6,660 nucleotides of DNA, from positions 1-6,660 of the forward strand of contig RGCY01000065.1 of the NCBI GenBank assembly GCA_009918865.1, given 5' to 3'. A model generated the notes under the pieces. It did not search any database. It saw only the letters and a program-made list of their open reading frames with translations, and had not been told where the DNA came from. The translations under genes were made by a program, and so were the position numbers. Shown piece after piece: positions 1 to 5,895 of this stretch (position 1 is its first letter; each line of letters begins with the position of its first letter). The DNA comes from Actinomycetota bacterium. GTDB taxonomy: Bacteria > Actinomycetota > Actinomycetes > S36-B12 > UBA5976.

Positions 1-473
1 GCGGACGTCAGCGCCGCGGCGCGCACGGTTTGCCACAGCGTGGGTAAATCCCCACCGACAAGACCTCGGCCACTCTGTGATGTTGCGACCCACGACGTGC
101 CCGCGGCGGTGTACGTCTTGCCGCCCTTGATGATGCGCTGTGCGACGCGACCGGAGGCACTGGTGTAGTCACCACGACCTTCACCAGTCCACACATCCAA
201 AAGCCCTGAGAAACTGCTGGTGTTCACACCTGTGAGTTCAACACTGACTTGCACACTTGCGCCGCCAGCACTTTGCGTGCGACTGAGGACTTCGGAAAGT
301 TGACGGCTTGGAGTTTGGGTGCTCGCACTTTCAGTTGGCGAACCTGAAGTTGTAGTCGAAGAAGTTGGGCTCTCGGTTGGTTGAACTTTGTCGCGGCTAA
401 ACCACGAGCAGCCTGAGACCGTGATGGCAGCCACAAGCCCTGCGCACACAAGCCCAGCATTCCGACGAGACAT
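1..473 (-). CDS. putative lipoprotein, 3' part beyond window edge
   Basis: Partial gene: 157 codons are readable from ATG at 473 down to position 1 with no stop, so the C-terminus is missing. The N-terminus is a classic lipoprotein signal: two Arg at residues 3-4, a hydrophobic stretch (about 6-18) and a lipobox V19-S20-G21-C22, so Cys22 would be lipidated and the protein anchored to the outer face of the membrane. A Ser/Thr/Pro-rich linker follows (about 33-56), then a more regular domain from about residue 58 with alternating polar/hydrophobic stretches. It loosely recalls LppX/LprG-like actinobacterial lipoproteins, but I cannot identify a family and the function is unknown. It starts 20 bases after the mshD stop, in the same direction, so it may be the third gene of the glnR-mshD unit. 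There is no clear Shine-Dalgarno sequence before ATG; a -10-like hexamer lies 6 bases upstream. Confidence 0.8.
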   Translation of the reverse strand, partial: MSRRNAGLVCAGLVAAITVSGCSWFSRDKVQPTESPTSSTTTSGSPTESASTQTPSRQLSEVLSRTQSAGGASVQVSVELTGVNTSSFSGLLDVWTGEGRGDYTSASGRVAQRIIKGGKTYTAAGTSWVATSQSGRGLVGGDLPTLWQTVRAAALTS

Positions 474-479
474 GTGTCA

Positions 480-485
480 AAGATA
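480..485 (-). promoter_or_regulatory. possible -10 element for leaderless lipoprotein mRNA
   Basis: On the minus strand the hexamer TATCTT (fits TAnnnT) ends 6 bases before the ATG of the lipoprotein gene. That is the spacing expected if transcription starts at the A of ATG. No recognisable -35 was found at 16-18 bases further upstream, inside the mshD 3' end. Low-confidence call based on position and the absence of a Shine-Dalgarno sequence. Confidence 0.3.
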
Positions 486-493
486 GACCAGTT

Positions 494-1432
494 TTAGGCT
501 CCTGCGGTGTGCACGTAGAGCACATCCGTGTCCCACGCAGTGAAACCAAGCCCTTCATACACCTTGATGGCGGCACTGTTTGACGCATCGACGTAGAGCA
601 TCACAGCATCCAAGCCCTTATCCCGTAAGTGCTCCAAGCCGAGCACTGTGAGAGCGCGACCCAACCCAGTTCCGCGAGCGCGGTCGGCCACACCGAGCAC
701 ATACACCTCACCAACTGGGTCGTGAACGTGGTCGTGATGGTCGGCAGCGCCGTGCACTTTCGTCCAATGAGTGCCGACCAAAGCGCCGTTGACATCTTGC
801 GCAACTAGCAGTCCGGCTGGGTCAAACCAAGGTTCTTGAAGCCGTGCTTGCAGGTCGGCCAGAGTCCAACCGCCTTGGTCGGGTAGGTGCGCGAAAGCCT
901 CGGAATTGAGGGCAAGCCATGCCGACTCATCTTCACCGACGTTGAAACTACGAACACTCACCCCTTTGGGCAGAAGTGCTTTCGGTAGTGGGGCGTATAG
1001 CGAACGACGCATTTGCAGCAGGCTTCGATGACGGCTGAATCCGCGCGCGCGAGCCAGACTCGCCGCTTCAGGTGAATCGCCATGCGCCCAAAGTCGTAGG
1101 GGACGACTGCCCTGAATTTCCAGAGCCACATCCGTCAACGCCGCACCGATGCCACGCTTTCGCATTTCTGGGTGCACAACAATTTCCGCACTTGGACCCT
1201 GCACCTCATCGGTTGTGTCAAGGTGGACGTAACCAACCAACACAGTTTCATGCCAGACCATCAAGTGCGTGACTTCACGGTCGCCCCCGTAGCGCAGATG
1301 CAATGTTGCGTGTTCCGAAAGTGGACGTAAACCATCGTTTCGAGTTGCGCAGTTAATTAAGCCAAGAACAGCATCTCGAGTTGCAGGCTCAAGCAAGCCA
1401 TGAGCCCGTGTCACCTGCCAGGCATGAGTCAC
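494..1432 (-). CDS. mshD: mycothiol synthase (tandem GNAT acetyltransferase)
   Basis: 312 aa, GTG start. MshD acetylates Cys-GlcN-Ins with acetyl-CoA, the last step of mycothiol synthesis; mycothiol is the main low-molecular-weight thiol of actinobacteria. Two GNAT domains are visible. The N-terminal one has an acetyl-CoA loop at R91-K-R-G-I-G96 after an 'IVVHPE' strand. The C-terminal one has R251-A-R-G-T-G-L-G258 after the strand 'GEVYVLGVAD'. Strong family blocks are 'QGGWT' (186-190), 'PWFDP' (201-205), 'HWTKVH' (222-227) and the final 'VYEGLGF' (291-297). Length matches known MshD proteins. Between 'HWTKVH' and 'GEVYVLGV' sits a His-rich insert (H227, H232, H233, H235, H237) that I do not recall in the mycobacterial enzyme. 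The gene starts 2 bases after the glnR stop; GGTGG about 10 bases upstream could serve as ribosome binding site, and translational coupling to glnR is likely. The glnR-mshD order also occurs in mycobacteria, as I recall it. Confidence 0.93.
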   Translation of the reverse strand: MTHAWQVTRAHGLLEPATRDAVLGLINCATRNDGLRPLSEHATLHLRYGGDREVTHLMVWHETVLVGYVHLDTTDEVQGPSAEIVVHPEMRKRGIGAALTDVALEIQGSRPLRLWAHGDSPEAASLARARGFSRHRSLLQMRRSLYAPLPKALLPKGVSVRSFNVGEDESAWLALNSEAFAHLPDQGGWTLADLQARLQEPWFDPAGLLVAQDVNGALVGTHWTKVHGAADHHDHVHDPVGEVYVLGVADRARGTGLGRALTVLGLEHLRDKGLDAVMLYVDASNSAAIKVYEGLGFTAWDTDVLYVHTAGA

Positions 1433-1434
1433 GA

Positions 1435-2133
1435 TTACGCGTCCACCGAAACCTCAGCGGCAACGGCGGTGGAGCCGGAGTCGAAGCGGTAGCCAACATT
1501 GCGAATCGTCACGATTGCGGCTTCATATTCTGGTCCGAGTTTCGCGCGCAGTCGTCGCACATGCACATCGACGGTTCGGGTGCCGCCGTAGTAGTCGTAG
1601 CCCCACACTTCTTGCAGTAATTGCTCGCGGCTGAAGACCCGACCAGGGTGCTGCACAAGGAACTTGAGAAATTCAAACTCGCGGAAGGTCAAATCCAACA
1701 CGTGTCCACGCACTCTGGCTGAGTACGTTGCTTCATCAATGCTGATATCGCCACTTCGAATTTCCGCCGGCGCATTGTTGCTGTTCTCGCCGCGGCCAAG
1801 AGCGATTCGAAGCCGCGCATCGACTTCAGCGGGCCCGGCGCTCTCGAGAACAATGTCATCCACACCCCACTCTGCCGAAACAGCCGCAAGACCGCCTTCA
1901 GTCGTGATGAGCAGAACTGGTGCATCAACTCCTGTCGTGCGAATCAATCGACACAAACCCTTGACTGCAATCAGGTCCCGCCGACCATCCACAAGCACCG
2001 CGTCGTAAGAGCCGGCATCAATTAGTGCTGTGGGTTCGGGCGCAACAACACGTAGTTGATAGCGCAGCAGCGCGAGAGCGGGTAGCACCTCAACAGATCC
2101 ACCGGAGGCGTTCGTCAGCAACAGCAGAGACAT
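1435..2133 (-). CDS. glnR: GlnR-type OmpR-family orphan response regulator
   Basis: 232 aa. N-terminal receiver-like domain (about 1-115) and C-terminal OmpR-type winged helix (about 125-217), including 'LDLTFREFEFL' (146-156), 'EVWGYDYYGGTRTVDVHV' (175-192), recognition helix region 185-199 and the wing 'TIRNVGYRF' (209-217). The receiver is atypical: D49 stands at the phosphorylation position, but the acidic pair after strand 1 is absent (LLLLTNAS) and the conserved Lys after 'LLITTEGG' is missing. This fits GlnR, the actinobacterial global nitrogen regulator, known to act as a phosphorylation-independent dimer on glnA, amtB, glnK and nitrate/urea genes. The sequence blocks 'KGLCRLI', 'EGGLAAVSAEWG', 'GPAEVDARLR' match my memory of mycobacterial GlnR, and so does the mshD neighbour. 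The C-terminal tail is short compared with the mycobacterial protein. Start chosen at ATG with an excellent GGAGGT 5 bases upstream. No nitrogen-assimilation target with a recognisable GlnR box is seen in the window. Confidence 0.88.
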   Translation of the reverse strand: MSLLLLTNASGGSVEVLPALALLRYQLRVVAPEPTALIDAGSYDAVLVDGRRDLIAVKGLCRLIRTTGVDAPVLLITTEGGLAAVSAEWGVDDIVLESAGPAEVDARLRIALGRGENSNNAPAEIRSGDISIDEATYSARVRGHVLDLTFREFEFLKFLVQHPGRVFSREQLLQEVWGYDYYGGTRTVDVHVRRLRAKLGPEYEAAIVTIRNVGYRFDSGSTAVAAEVSVDA

Positions 2134-2138
2134 CGCCC

Positions 2139-2144
2139 ACCTCC
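2139..2144 (-). promoter_or_regulatory. strong Shine-Dalgarno of glnR
   Basis: GGAGGT on the minus strand with 5 bases before ATG at 2133. It is the best ribosome binding site in the window and fixes the glnR start. Confidence 0.75.
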
Positions 2145-2162
2145 ATTGCTTAACAACGGCTC

Positions 2163-2168
2163 ATGCTA
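2163..2168 (-). promoter_or_regulatory. candidate -10 box of glnR
   Basis: TAGCAT on the minus strand fits TAnnnT and would put the transcript start near 2156, leaving a leader of about 22 bases that contains the Shine-Dalgarno. No convincing -35 lies 16-18 bases upstream, so this is tentative. It lies in the divergent region shared with the plus-strand FABP gene. Confidence 0.3.
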
Positions 2169-2230
2169 CCCAGCGAGTGTGGCTGCGCTTCCGGGTCGTC
2201 TGCACCGCACCTCTGATGCAGCCTGACGCT

Positions 2231-2236
2231 TACGAT
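2231..2236 (+). promoter_or_regulatory. candidate -10 box for leaderless FABP-nur-ygfZ transcript
   Basis: TACGAT fits TAnnnT and ends exactly 6 bases before GTG at 2243, which is in frame with the nitrobindin-like gene. If real, transcription begins at the start codon and the upstream in-frame starts (GTG 2177, ATG 2216) are not used. No -35 match was found. Confidence 0.3.
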
Positions 2237-2242
2237 GGTGGC

Positions 2243-2812
2243 GTGTTCTTCGAAACCGCAGCGGCGAATGCCGTAAGTCAAGGCGATGCACTGCCTTCAA
2301 GTCTGCCTGCTCCGATTCTGCCGCTGTCGTGGCTGCTCGGGGTGTGGCGTGGTCGTGGAGTCGGTGGCTATACAGACCACGAAAGTTTTGAATTCCTGCA
2401 AGAAGTCGTATTCACAACCGATGGTCGTCCGTTCCTGCACTACCACTCGCGCACGACGCGCCTGCTTGCTGACGGATCTCAAGGGGAGCTCTTGGCAGCT
2501 GAGACGGGTTACCTCCGCCCAGCCCCCGATAACGCGGTTGAGATGCTGCTTGCGCATCCCACTGGCTACGTCGAGATTTGGGTTGGCGATGTCACCGTGA
2601 CTGGTTTAGTCGATGCAAAGATCACTGGCGCACGAATGGAATTGCGCACGGCTGGTCTCCTGCGAACGGAAACCGCGAAGGACTACTCCGGTGGCACTCG
2701 CATGTATGGGTTAGTCGGAGAGAAGTTGATGTGGGTTATGGACATGAAGGCGCTTGGTCATGCACTCGCGTCGCATGTCTCGGCCGAACTTGAACGGGTG
2801 ACATCGCTGTGA
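2243..2812 (+). CDS. nitrobindin/FABP-like beta-barrel protein
   Basis: About 189 aa from GTG 2243; in-frame alternatives are ATG 2216 (198 aa) and GTG 2177 (211 aa). None has a good Shine-Dalgarno; 2243 is preferred because a -10-like hexamer lies 6 bases upstream and the conserved domain begins only later. Seen: the G-x-W-x-G-x-G signature as GVWRGRG, shortly after 'LSWLLG'; then 'PFLHYHSRT', 'ETGYLRP', 'LLAHPTGYVEIWVG' and 'SGGTRMYGLVGEKLMWVMDM', and a C-terminal 'GHALASHVSAELERV' whose last His sits where nitrobindins have the proximal haem ligand. Known of the family: a 10-stranded, lipocalin-like barrel; some members bind ferric haem and react with NO or peroxynitrite, while others have no proven ligand. 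Haem binding here is inferred. The 3' end overlaps the next gene by 4 bases (GTGA), so the two are co-translated. Resembles the Rv0813c type of mycobacteria from memory. Confidence 0.82.
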   Translation: MFFETAAANAVSQGDALPSSLPAPILPLSWLLGVWRGRGVGGYTDHESFEFLQEVVFTTDGRPFLHYHSRTTRLLADGSQGELLAAETGYLRPAPDNAVEMLLAHPTGYVEIWVGDVTVTGLVDAKITGARMELRTAGLLRTETAKDYSGGTRMYGLVGEKLMWVMDMKALGHALASHVSAELERVTSL

Positions 2813-3240
2813 CAGGTGTGCCGCGCGAGCAGTTCGAATCGCGATTGCGCGAGCGTGGTATGCGTGTGACATCTCAGCGATTTCAGATTTATTCAGCAGT
2901 GAACCGGCTGCAGCATGCAACACCGGAAGCAATTCTGCGAGAAGTGGATGCCGAGTCCCCGGGTCTGACTTTGTCCACCGTTTACCGCGCACTTGAAGCC
3001 CTTGAGGCAGCGTCGCTGGTGACGCATACTCACCTTGGCCATGCTCCTTTGACTTATCACGCAGTTCAAGACCATGCCCACATTCACCTGGTGTGTGAGA
3101 AATGCGGAACTGTTGTGTCTGCTTCCGTCGATGTTGCCACTGAACTGCGAGCTCGGATTCGCGATGACGTGGGTTTTGACATTGACCCAACGCACATGGC
3201 GATGGCGGGTTTGTGCGCGTCGTGTGGAACAGGCAACTGA
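2809..3240 (+). CDS. nur: Fur-family regulator, Nur (nickel)-like
   Basis: 143 aa, GTG start overlapping the preceding stop (GTGA). N-terminal winged helix: 'RLRERGMRVTSQRF' (12-25) and recognition helix around 'LTLSTVYRALEALE' (53-66). C-terminal dimerisation domain with structural Zn cysteines C96-x2-C99 and C136-x2-C139, and the His cluster H89-A-H91-I-H93. In Streptomyces Nur, as I recall, nickel is bound by H70, H72 and H126 and a second metal by H33, H86, H88 and H90; here H73, H75, H129 and H36, H89, H91, H93 fall at the same relative places (constant offset of 3), and 'VTHTHLGH' matches 'VSHAHLGH'. This favours Nur over Fur or Zur. Nur represses nickel uptake and Fe-superoxide dismutase genes when nickel is present; none of those targets is in the window. 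Specific metal is an inference. No Nur box was recognised in the upstream region. Confidence 0.85.
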   Translation: MTGVPREQFESRLRERGMRVTSQRFQIYSAVNRLQHATPEAILREVDAESPGLTLSTVYRALEALEAASLVTHTHLGHAPLTYHAVQDHAHIHLVCEKCGTVVSASVDVATELRARIRDDVGFDIDPTHMAMAGLCASCGTGN

Positions 3241-3241
3241 C

Positions 3242-4294
3242 ATGACTGATGTTGAACCAACGCAAGTCGGCTCGTCATTTGTTTCCGATTCTGCGGTGCC
3301 ATGGAATCTGGGCGACCCCTTCGCGGAGCAAAGAAACTTGTTGCGCGAAGAGGCGCATGTCAATCTTGGGCATTTCGGCGTTGTGCGTGTCACGGGGAAA
3401 GATCGTTTGGCTTGGTTGCATCTGCTCTTGACGCAGGCGGTAGCTGACCTGCCAGCAGGACACAGTGCTCACGCGTTGGTGCTTTCTGCAACTGGTCATA
3501 TTGAGCACGATGTGAAACTGGTCGATGATGCGGCAGCAACCTGGCTGATTGTTGAACCCGGCACGACTTCAGCACTGTGTTCCTACTTGCAGTCGATGGT
3601 GTTCATGTATGACATTGCCATCGCAGATGTCAGTGCTAGTTATGCCGTCGTGGGCGCCCTTATGACGAACCCCACCAATGACGGTGCTCGCAACCGTTTC
3701 CCCGACGCACTTGCGTTCTGGTGTGCGCCGGCAGCGCTCGCTACCCCACAGTCTGATGCTGATCCATATGTGCCCCAGCGCCCTGCTGCGTGGCCGGCGG
3801 TGCTCGCAATCGTGCCGCGTGATGGCGTTTCGCACTCAGGTGCTGCTGCTGGCTTATGGGCATGGGAGGCAGCGCGCGTTGCTGCGGGAGTTCCGCGTCT
3901 TGGAATTGACATTGACCACCGCACCCTCCCTCATGAAGTTGGTCTGATTGGTTCTGCAGTTCACTTACACAAAGGTTGTTACCGCGGCCAGGAAGCGGTC
4001 GCGCGCACCATCAATTTAGGTCGCCCACCTCGGCGGCTGGTGTTGCTCCACCTTGACGGCACCACAGAAGATCTACCCACGCCCGGAGCAGCCGTCATGG
4101 ACTCAGCCGGCCGCGATGTGGGTCATCTGGGTAGCGCGCTCGCACATCACGAAAATGGGCACATCGCCTTGGCGCTGGTGCGCAGAAACACCCCAATTGA
4201 TGCCACGCTACACATCACACTGGCAAGTGGAACTACCGTGCAGGCATCACAAGAGCCGATTGTCATCATCGGTGACCACGCTCGCTCCACCTAG
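3242..4294 (+). CDS. ygfZ: YgfZ/GcvT-like folate-binding Fe-S maintenance protein
   Basis: 350 aa from ATG 3242, one base after the nur stop. The frame is open up to 3074, but that part overlaps nur and lacks family similarity, so the short form is right. Domains: GcvT-like N-terminal fold (about 40-130, starting 'HFGVVRVTGKDRLAWLH'), the central block 'RVAAGVPRLGIDIDHRTLPHE' (212-232), the YgfZ signature K244-G-C-Y-R-G-Q-E251 with the characteristic Cys246, and a C-terminal beta domain ending about residue 345. YgfZ (IBA57 relatives) uses tetrahydrofolate and supports assembly or repair of certain [4Fe-4S] enzymes, including radical-SAM proteins, in the cytoplasm. Weak Shine-Dalgarno, so translation probably depends on coupling to nur. 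Co-occurrence with a metal regulator and a haem/NO-type protein suggests a metal/redox stress operon; that is inference. Confidence 0.9.
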   Translation: MTDVEPTQVGSSFVSDSAVPWNLGDPFAEQRNLLREEAHVNLGHFGVVRVTGKDRLAWLHLLLTQAVADLPAGHSAHALVLSATGHIEHDVKLVDDAAATWLIVEPGTTSALCSYLQSMVFMYDIAIADVSASYAVVGALMTNPTNDGARNRFPDALAFWCAPAALATPQSDADPYVPQRPAAWPAVLAIVPRDGVSHSGAAAGLWAWEAARVAAGVPRLGIDIDHRTLPHEVGLIGSAVHLHKGCYRGQEAVARTINLGRPPRRLVLLHLDGTTEDLPTPGAAVMDSAGRDVGHLGSALAHHENGHIALALVRRNTPIDATLHITLASGTTVQASQEPIVIIGDHARST

Positions 4295-4296
4295 CC

Positions 4297-4332
4297 CAGA
4301 TGGGCGTTCGTAGCAGATTCCTTGCCCATCTG
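4297..4332 (+). repeat. inverted repeat between ygfZ and rsiG (terminator or leader structure)
   Basis: CAGATGGGC (4297-4305) pairs perfectly with GCCCATCTG (4324-4332), 9 bp with an 18-base loop. A competing hairpin uses AGCAGAT (4312-4318) with ATCTGCT (4328-4334), 7 bp and a 9-base loop; the two cannot form together. It begins 2 bases after the ygfZ stop. There is no T-tract after the stem, so it may be a U-less terminator as often seen in actinobacteria, an mRNA end-protecting hairpin, or a switchable leader of rsiG. It marks the break between the two plus-strand units. Confidence 0.6.
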
Positions 4333-4358
4333 CTCAGCATTGGTGTGACCATCGGGGG

Positions 4359-4904
4359 ATGACCGAGACTGCGCAACCCGAATCCCGTCGGCGCATTGAC
4401 CGAGTACTTGATCCTGAGTTTGTTGCCAACCTCTCCGCTATGCCGATTGCTGAACTGCGTGCTCGGCGCATGGAAGCCGATGCTGAGGAAAACGACCTGT
4501 CATATGTGCGACGAGTTCTGCACGGTCGCCTAGACATGCTCGATGCAGAAATATCGAGACGAGCGTCTCGCCGAGACTCTGCAGATGTGGTCGCGGAAGT
4601 TGTCCGCATTCTCTCGACACCGCCGCCGGCGCTTGGCCGCAGCCCGAAAGCAATGCCTGGTCAGCCATCGCGACTCACAGAGCACCGCCGCGCTGTTGAG
4701 CGGCTCATTGCTGACCCAGCAGTTTCCTATGTGACAGCCCTACGCGATGAGAGTCTGCAGGAAGTACGGGCTCAAGTTGCCCACCACGAGCGAGAAGTCA
4801 GTGATGTGCGTCGCAAAGTGCAGGCTGTTGTGGATCTCATGAGTGCTGAACTCACGGTGCGCCACCGAAATGGGGAGGCAGGGGTGAACAATCTGTTGGC
4901 ATGA
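4359..4904 (+). CDS. rsiG: RsiG-type c-di-GMP-dependent anti-sigma factor
   Basis: 181 aa, two long helical segments (about 29-70 and 106-168) joined by a Pro-rich linker (about 85-105), consistent with an antiparallel coiled coil. RsiG of Streptomyces binds a c-di-GMP dimer through the motif E-x3-S-x2-R-x3-Q-x3-D in both helices and then sequesters the sigma factor WhiG. Seen here: helix 2 has the complete motif E144, S148, R151, Q155, D159. Helix 1 has E44, S48, R51, D59 with H55 in place of Gln. The flanks 'VLDPEFVANL' (16-25) and 'DVRRKVQAVVDLM' (149-161) also fit the RsiG/AmfC family. The partner should be a WhiG/FliA-type sigma encoded elsewhere; none is in this window. Start: ATG 4359 is preceded directly by GGGGG, too close for a Shine-Dalgarno, and a stop at 4311 with no other start codon rules out extension. 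Leaderless initiation is possible. Overlaps the asparaginase gene by ATGA. Confidence 0.87.
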   Translation: MTETAQPESRRRIDRVLDPEFVANLSAMPIAELRARRMEADAEENDLSYVRRVLHGRLDMLDAEISRRASRRDSADVVAEVVRILSTPPPALGRSPKAMPGQPSRLTEHRRAVERLIADPAVSYVTALRDESLQEVRAQVAHHEREVSDVRRKVQAVVDLMSAELTVRHRNGEAGVNNLLA

Positions 4905-5890
4905 CGGACATGTCACCTGATTCGGAACTTGCCGACGTCGTTCGAAATGGTTTCGTCGAGTCTCGACATCGTGGCATCGTTAGCGTCGTTCGCGCTGAAT
5001 CCGAAATCGCTCATGCTGGCGACACAAGCGCCACAATGTTTGCGCGGTCCGCGCTAAAGCCGTTCCAACTAGTAGCCATGCTCGATGCCGGTCTCGCCAG
5101 CACTCCGTGGGCTTCAGAAGAGCTCGCGGTTATGGCGTCCTCACACTCGGGCCAACCGGACCATCTGCACACGGTGCGTGGAATTCTGGCCAAAGTCGGG
5201 CTCACTGAATCGCAATTGAAAAATACGCCAGGTTTCCCAATGGATCCGAGAGCGCGTCACGCCTTACGCGAGCAGGGCATTGTCGAGAAAGCATCCATAT
5301 TTGGAGATTGCTCTGGCAAACATTCCGCCATGTTGGCTACCTGTGTCATCAACAACTGGTCAACTGACGATTACCTTGACCCAACGCATCCGTTGCAGCA
5401 ACACATCCGTGCGCGCATCGGCGACATCACCGGTGATGCCATTGAGCACGTAGCGGTGGACGGCTGCGGCGCGCCTTTGTTCAGTGGAACCACCCGAGGA
5501 CTCGCTCGCGGCTATCTGGGCCTCGTCACAGCCGAGCATGGAACTAATGAAGCACGGGTGGCCGAAGCGATGCGTGCACACCCAATCTTGGTAGCGGGAG
5601 CCGGGCGAGATGTAACAGCAGCAATGCATGCTGTGCCCGGGTTACTGGTGAAGGATGGGGCAGAAGGCGTGTTCGCTGCGGCCTATGTGAGCCCCGGAAT
5701 ACCTGCGGTTGGCACCGCCATCAAGGTGTCGGATGGTTCCACTCGGGCACGTGCTGCGGTGCTCGCTGCAGTGCTTGATGAACTTCAAATCCCGATTTCT
5801 GAGCGCAGTTGGGCGCAGATTGCCGTTCTTGGCGGCGGGCGTGTCGTTGGTGAAATTCATAGTTCCCTTAGGTTGGTGTGGAAACCTTGA
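4901..5890 (+). CDS. L-asparaginase II family (Rhizobium etli AnsA/ReAV type)
   Basis: 329 aa, typical length. The family (PF06089) hydrolyses L-asparagine to aspartate and ammonia and is unrelated to the E. coli type I/II asparaginases. Seen: 'GFVESRHRGIVSVV' (17-30); the Ser-Lys catalytic pair S50-A-L-K53; 'SSHSGQPDH' (80-88); 'GDCSGKHSAML' with C137 and K140; 'VDGCGAPLF' with C189; 'GRDVTAAMHAVPGLLVKDGAEGV' region with K251. C137, K140 and C189 correspond, from memory, to the zinc ligands of the R. etli enzyme, and S50/K53 to its S48/K51, so all key residues seem present. Start ATG 4901 overlaps the rsiG stop (ATGA); ATG 4910 is an in-frame alternative. No signal peptide, so cytoplasmic. 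Translation probably depends on rsiG coupling, tying its level to the anti-sigma gene. Confidence 0.92.
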   Translation: MTDMSPDSELADVVRNGFVESRHRGIVSVVRAESEIAHAGDTSATMFARSALKPFQLVAMLDAGLASTPWASEELAVMASSHSGQPDHLHTVRGILAKVGLTESQLKNTPGFPMDPRARHALREQGIVEKASIFGDCSGKHSAMLATCVINNWSTDDYLDPTHPLQQHIRARIGDITGDAIEHVAVDGCGAPLFSGTTRGLARGYLGLVTAEHGTNEARVAEAMRAHPILVAGAGRDVTAAMHAVPGLLVKDGAEGVFAAAYVSPGIPAVGTAIKVSDGSTRARAAVLAAVLDELQIPISERSWAQIAVLGGGRVVGEIHSSLRLVWKP

Positions 5891-5895
5891 CACTT

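Noticed and set aside
2150..2164. Tiny upstream ORF before glnR (ATG AGC CGT TGT TAA, minus strand)
   Set aside because: No Shine-Dalgarno, and its ATG overlaps the candidate -10 box, so it would probably not be in the transcript.
3074..3241. N-terminal extension of ygfZ by 56 codons
   Set aside because: It lies wholly within nur in another frame, and the family domain begins after ATG 3242.
2711..3265. 184-codon minus-strand open frame over the FABP end and nur
   Set aside because: Antisense to two well-supported genes; no family features or ribosome binding site.
2893..3393. 166-codon minus-strand open frame over nur and ygfZ start
   Set aside because: Shadow frame; the plus strand encodes intact Fur-family and YgfZ motifs there.
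5858..5863. CATAGT as -10 box for the aquaporin
   Set aside because: Only partial match, with no -35 at proper spacing; it lies in the asparaginase coding end.
5887..5892. Perfect TTGACA just before the aquaporin
   Set aside because: No -10-like hexamer 16-18 bases downstream, and a promoter there would start inside the coding region.
5878..5895. GTG 5878 as the aquaporin start
   Set aside because: It would add six residues without family support and overlap the asparaginase end by 13 bases; ATG 5896 is simpler, although neither has a good ribosome binding site.
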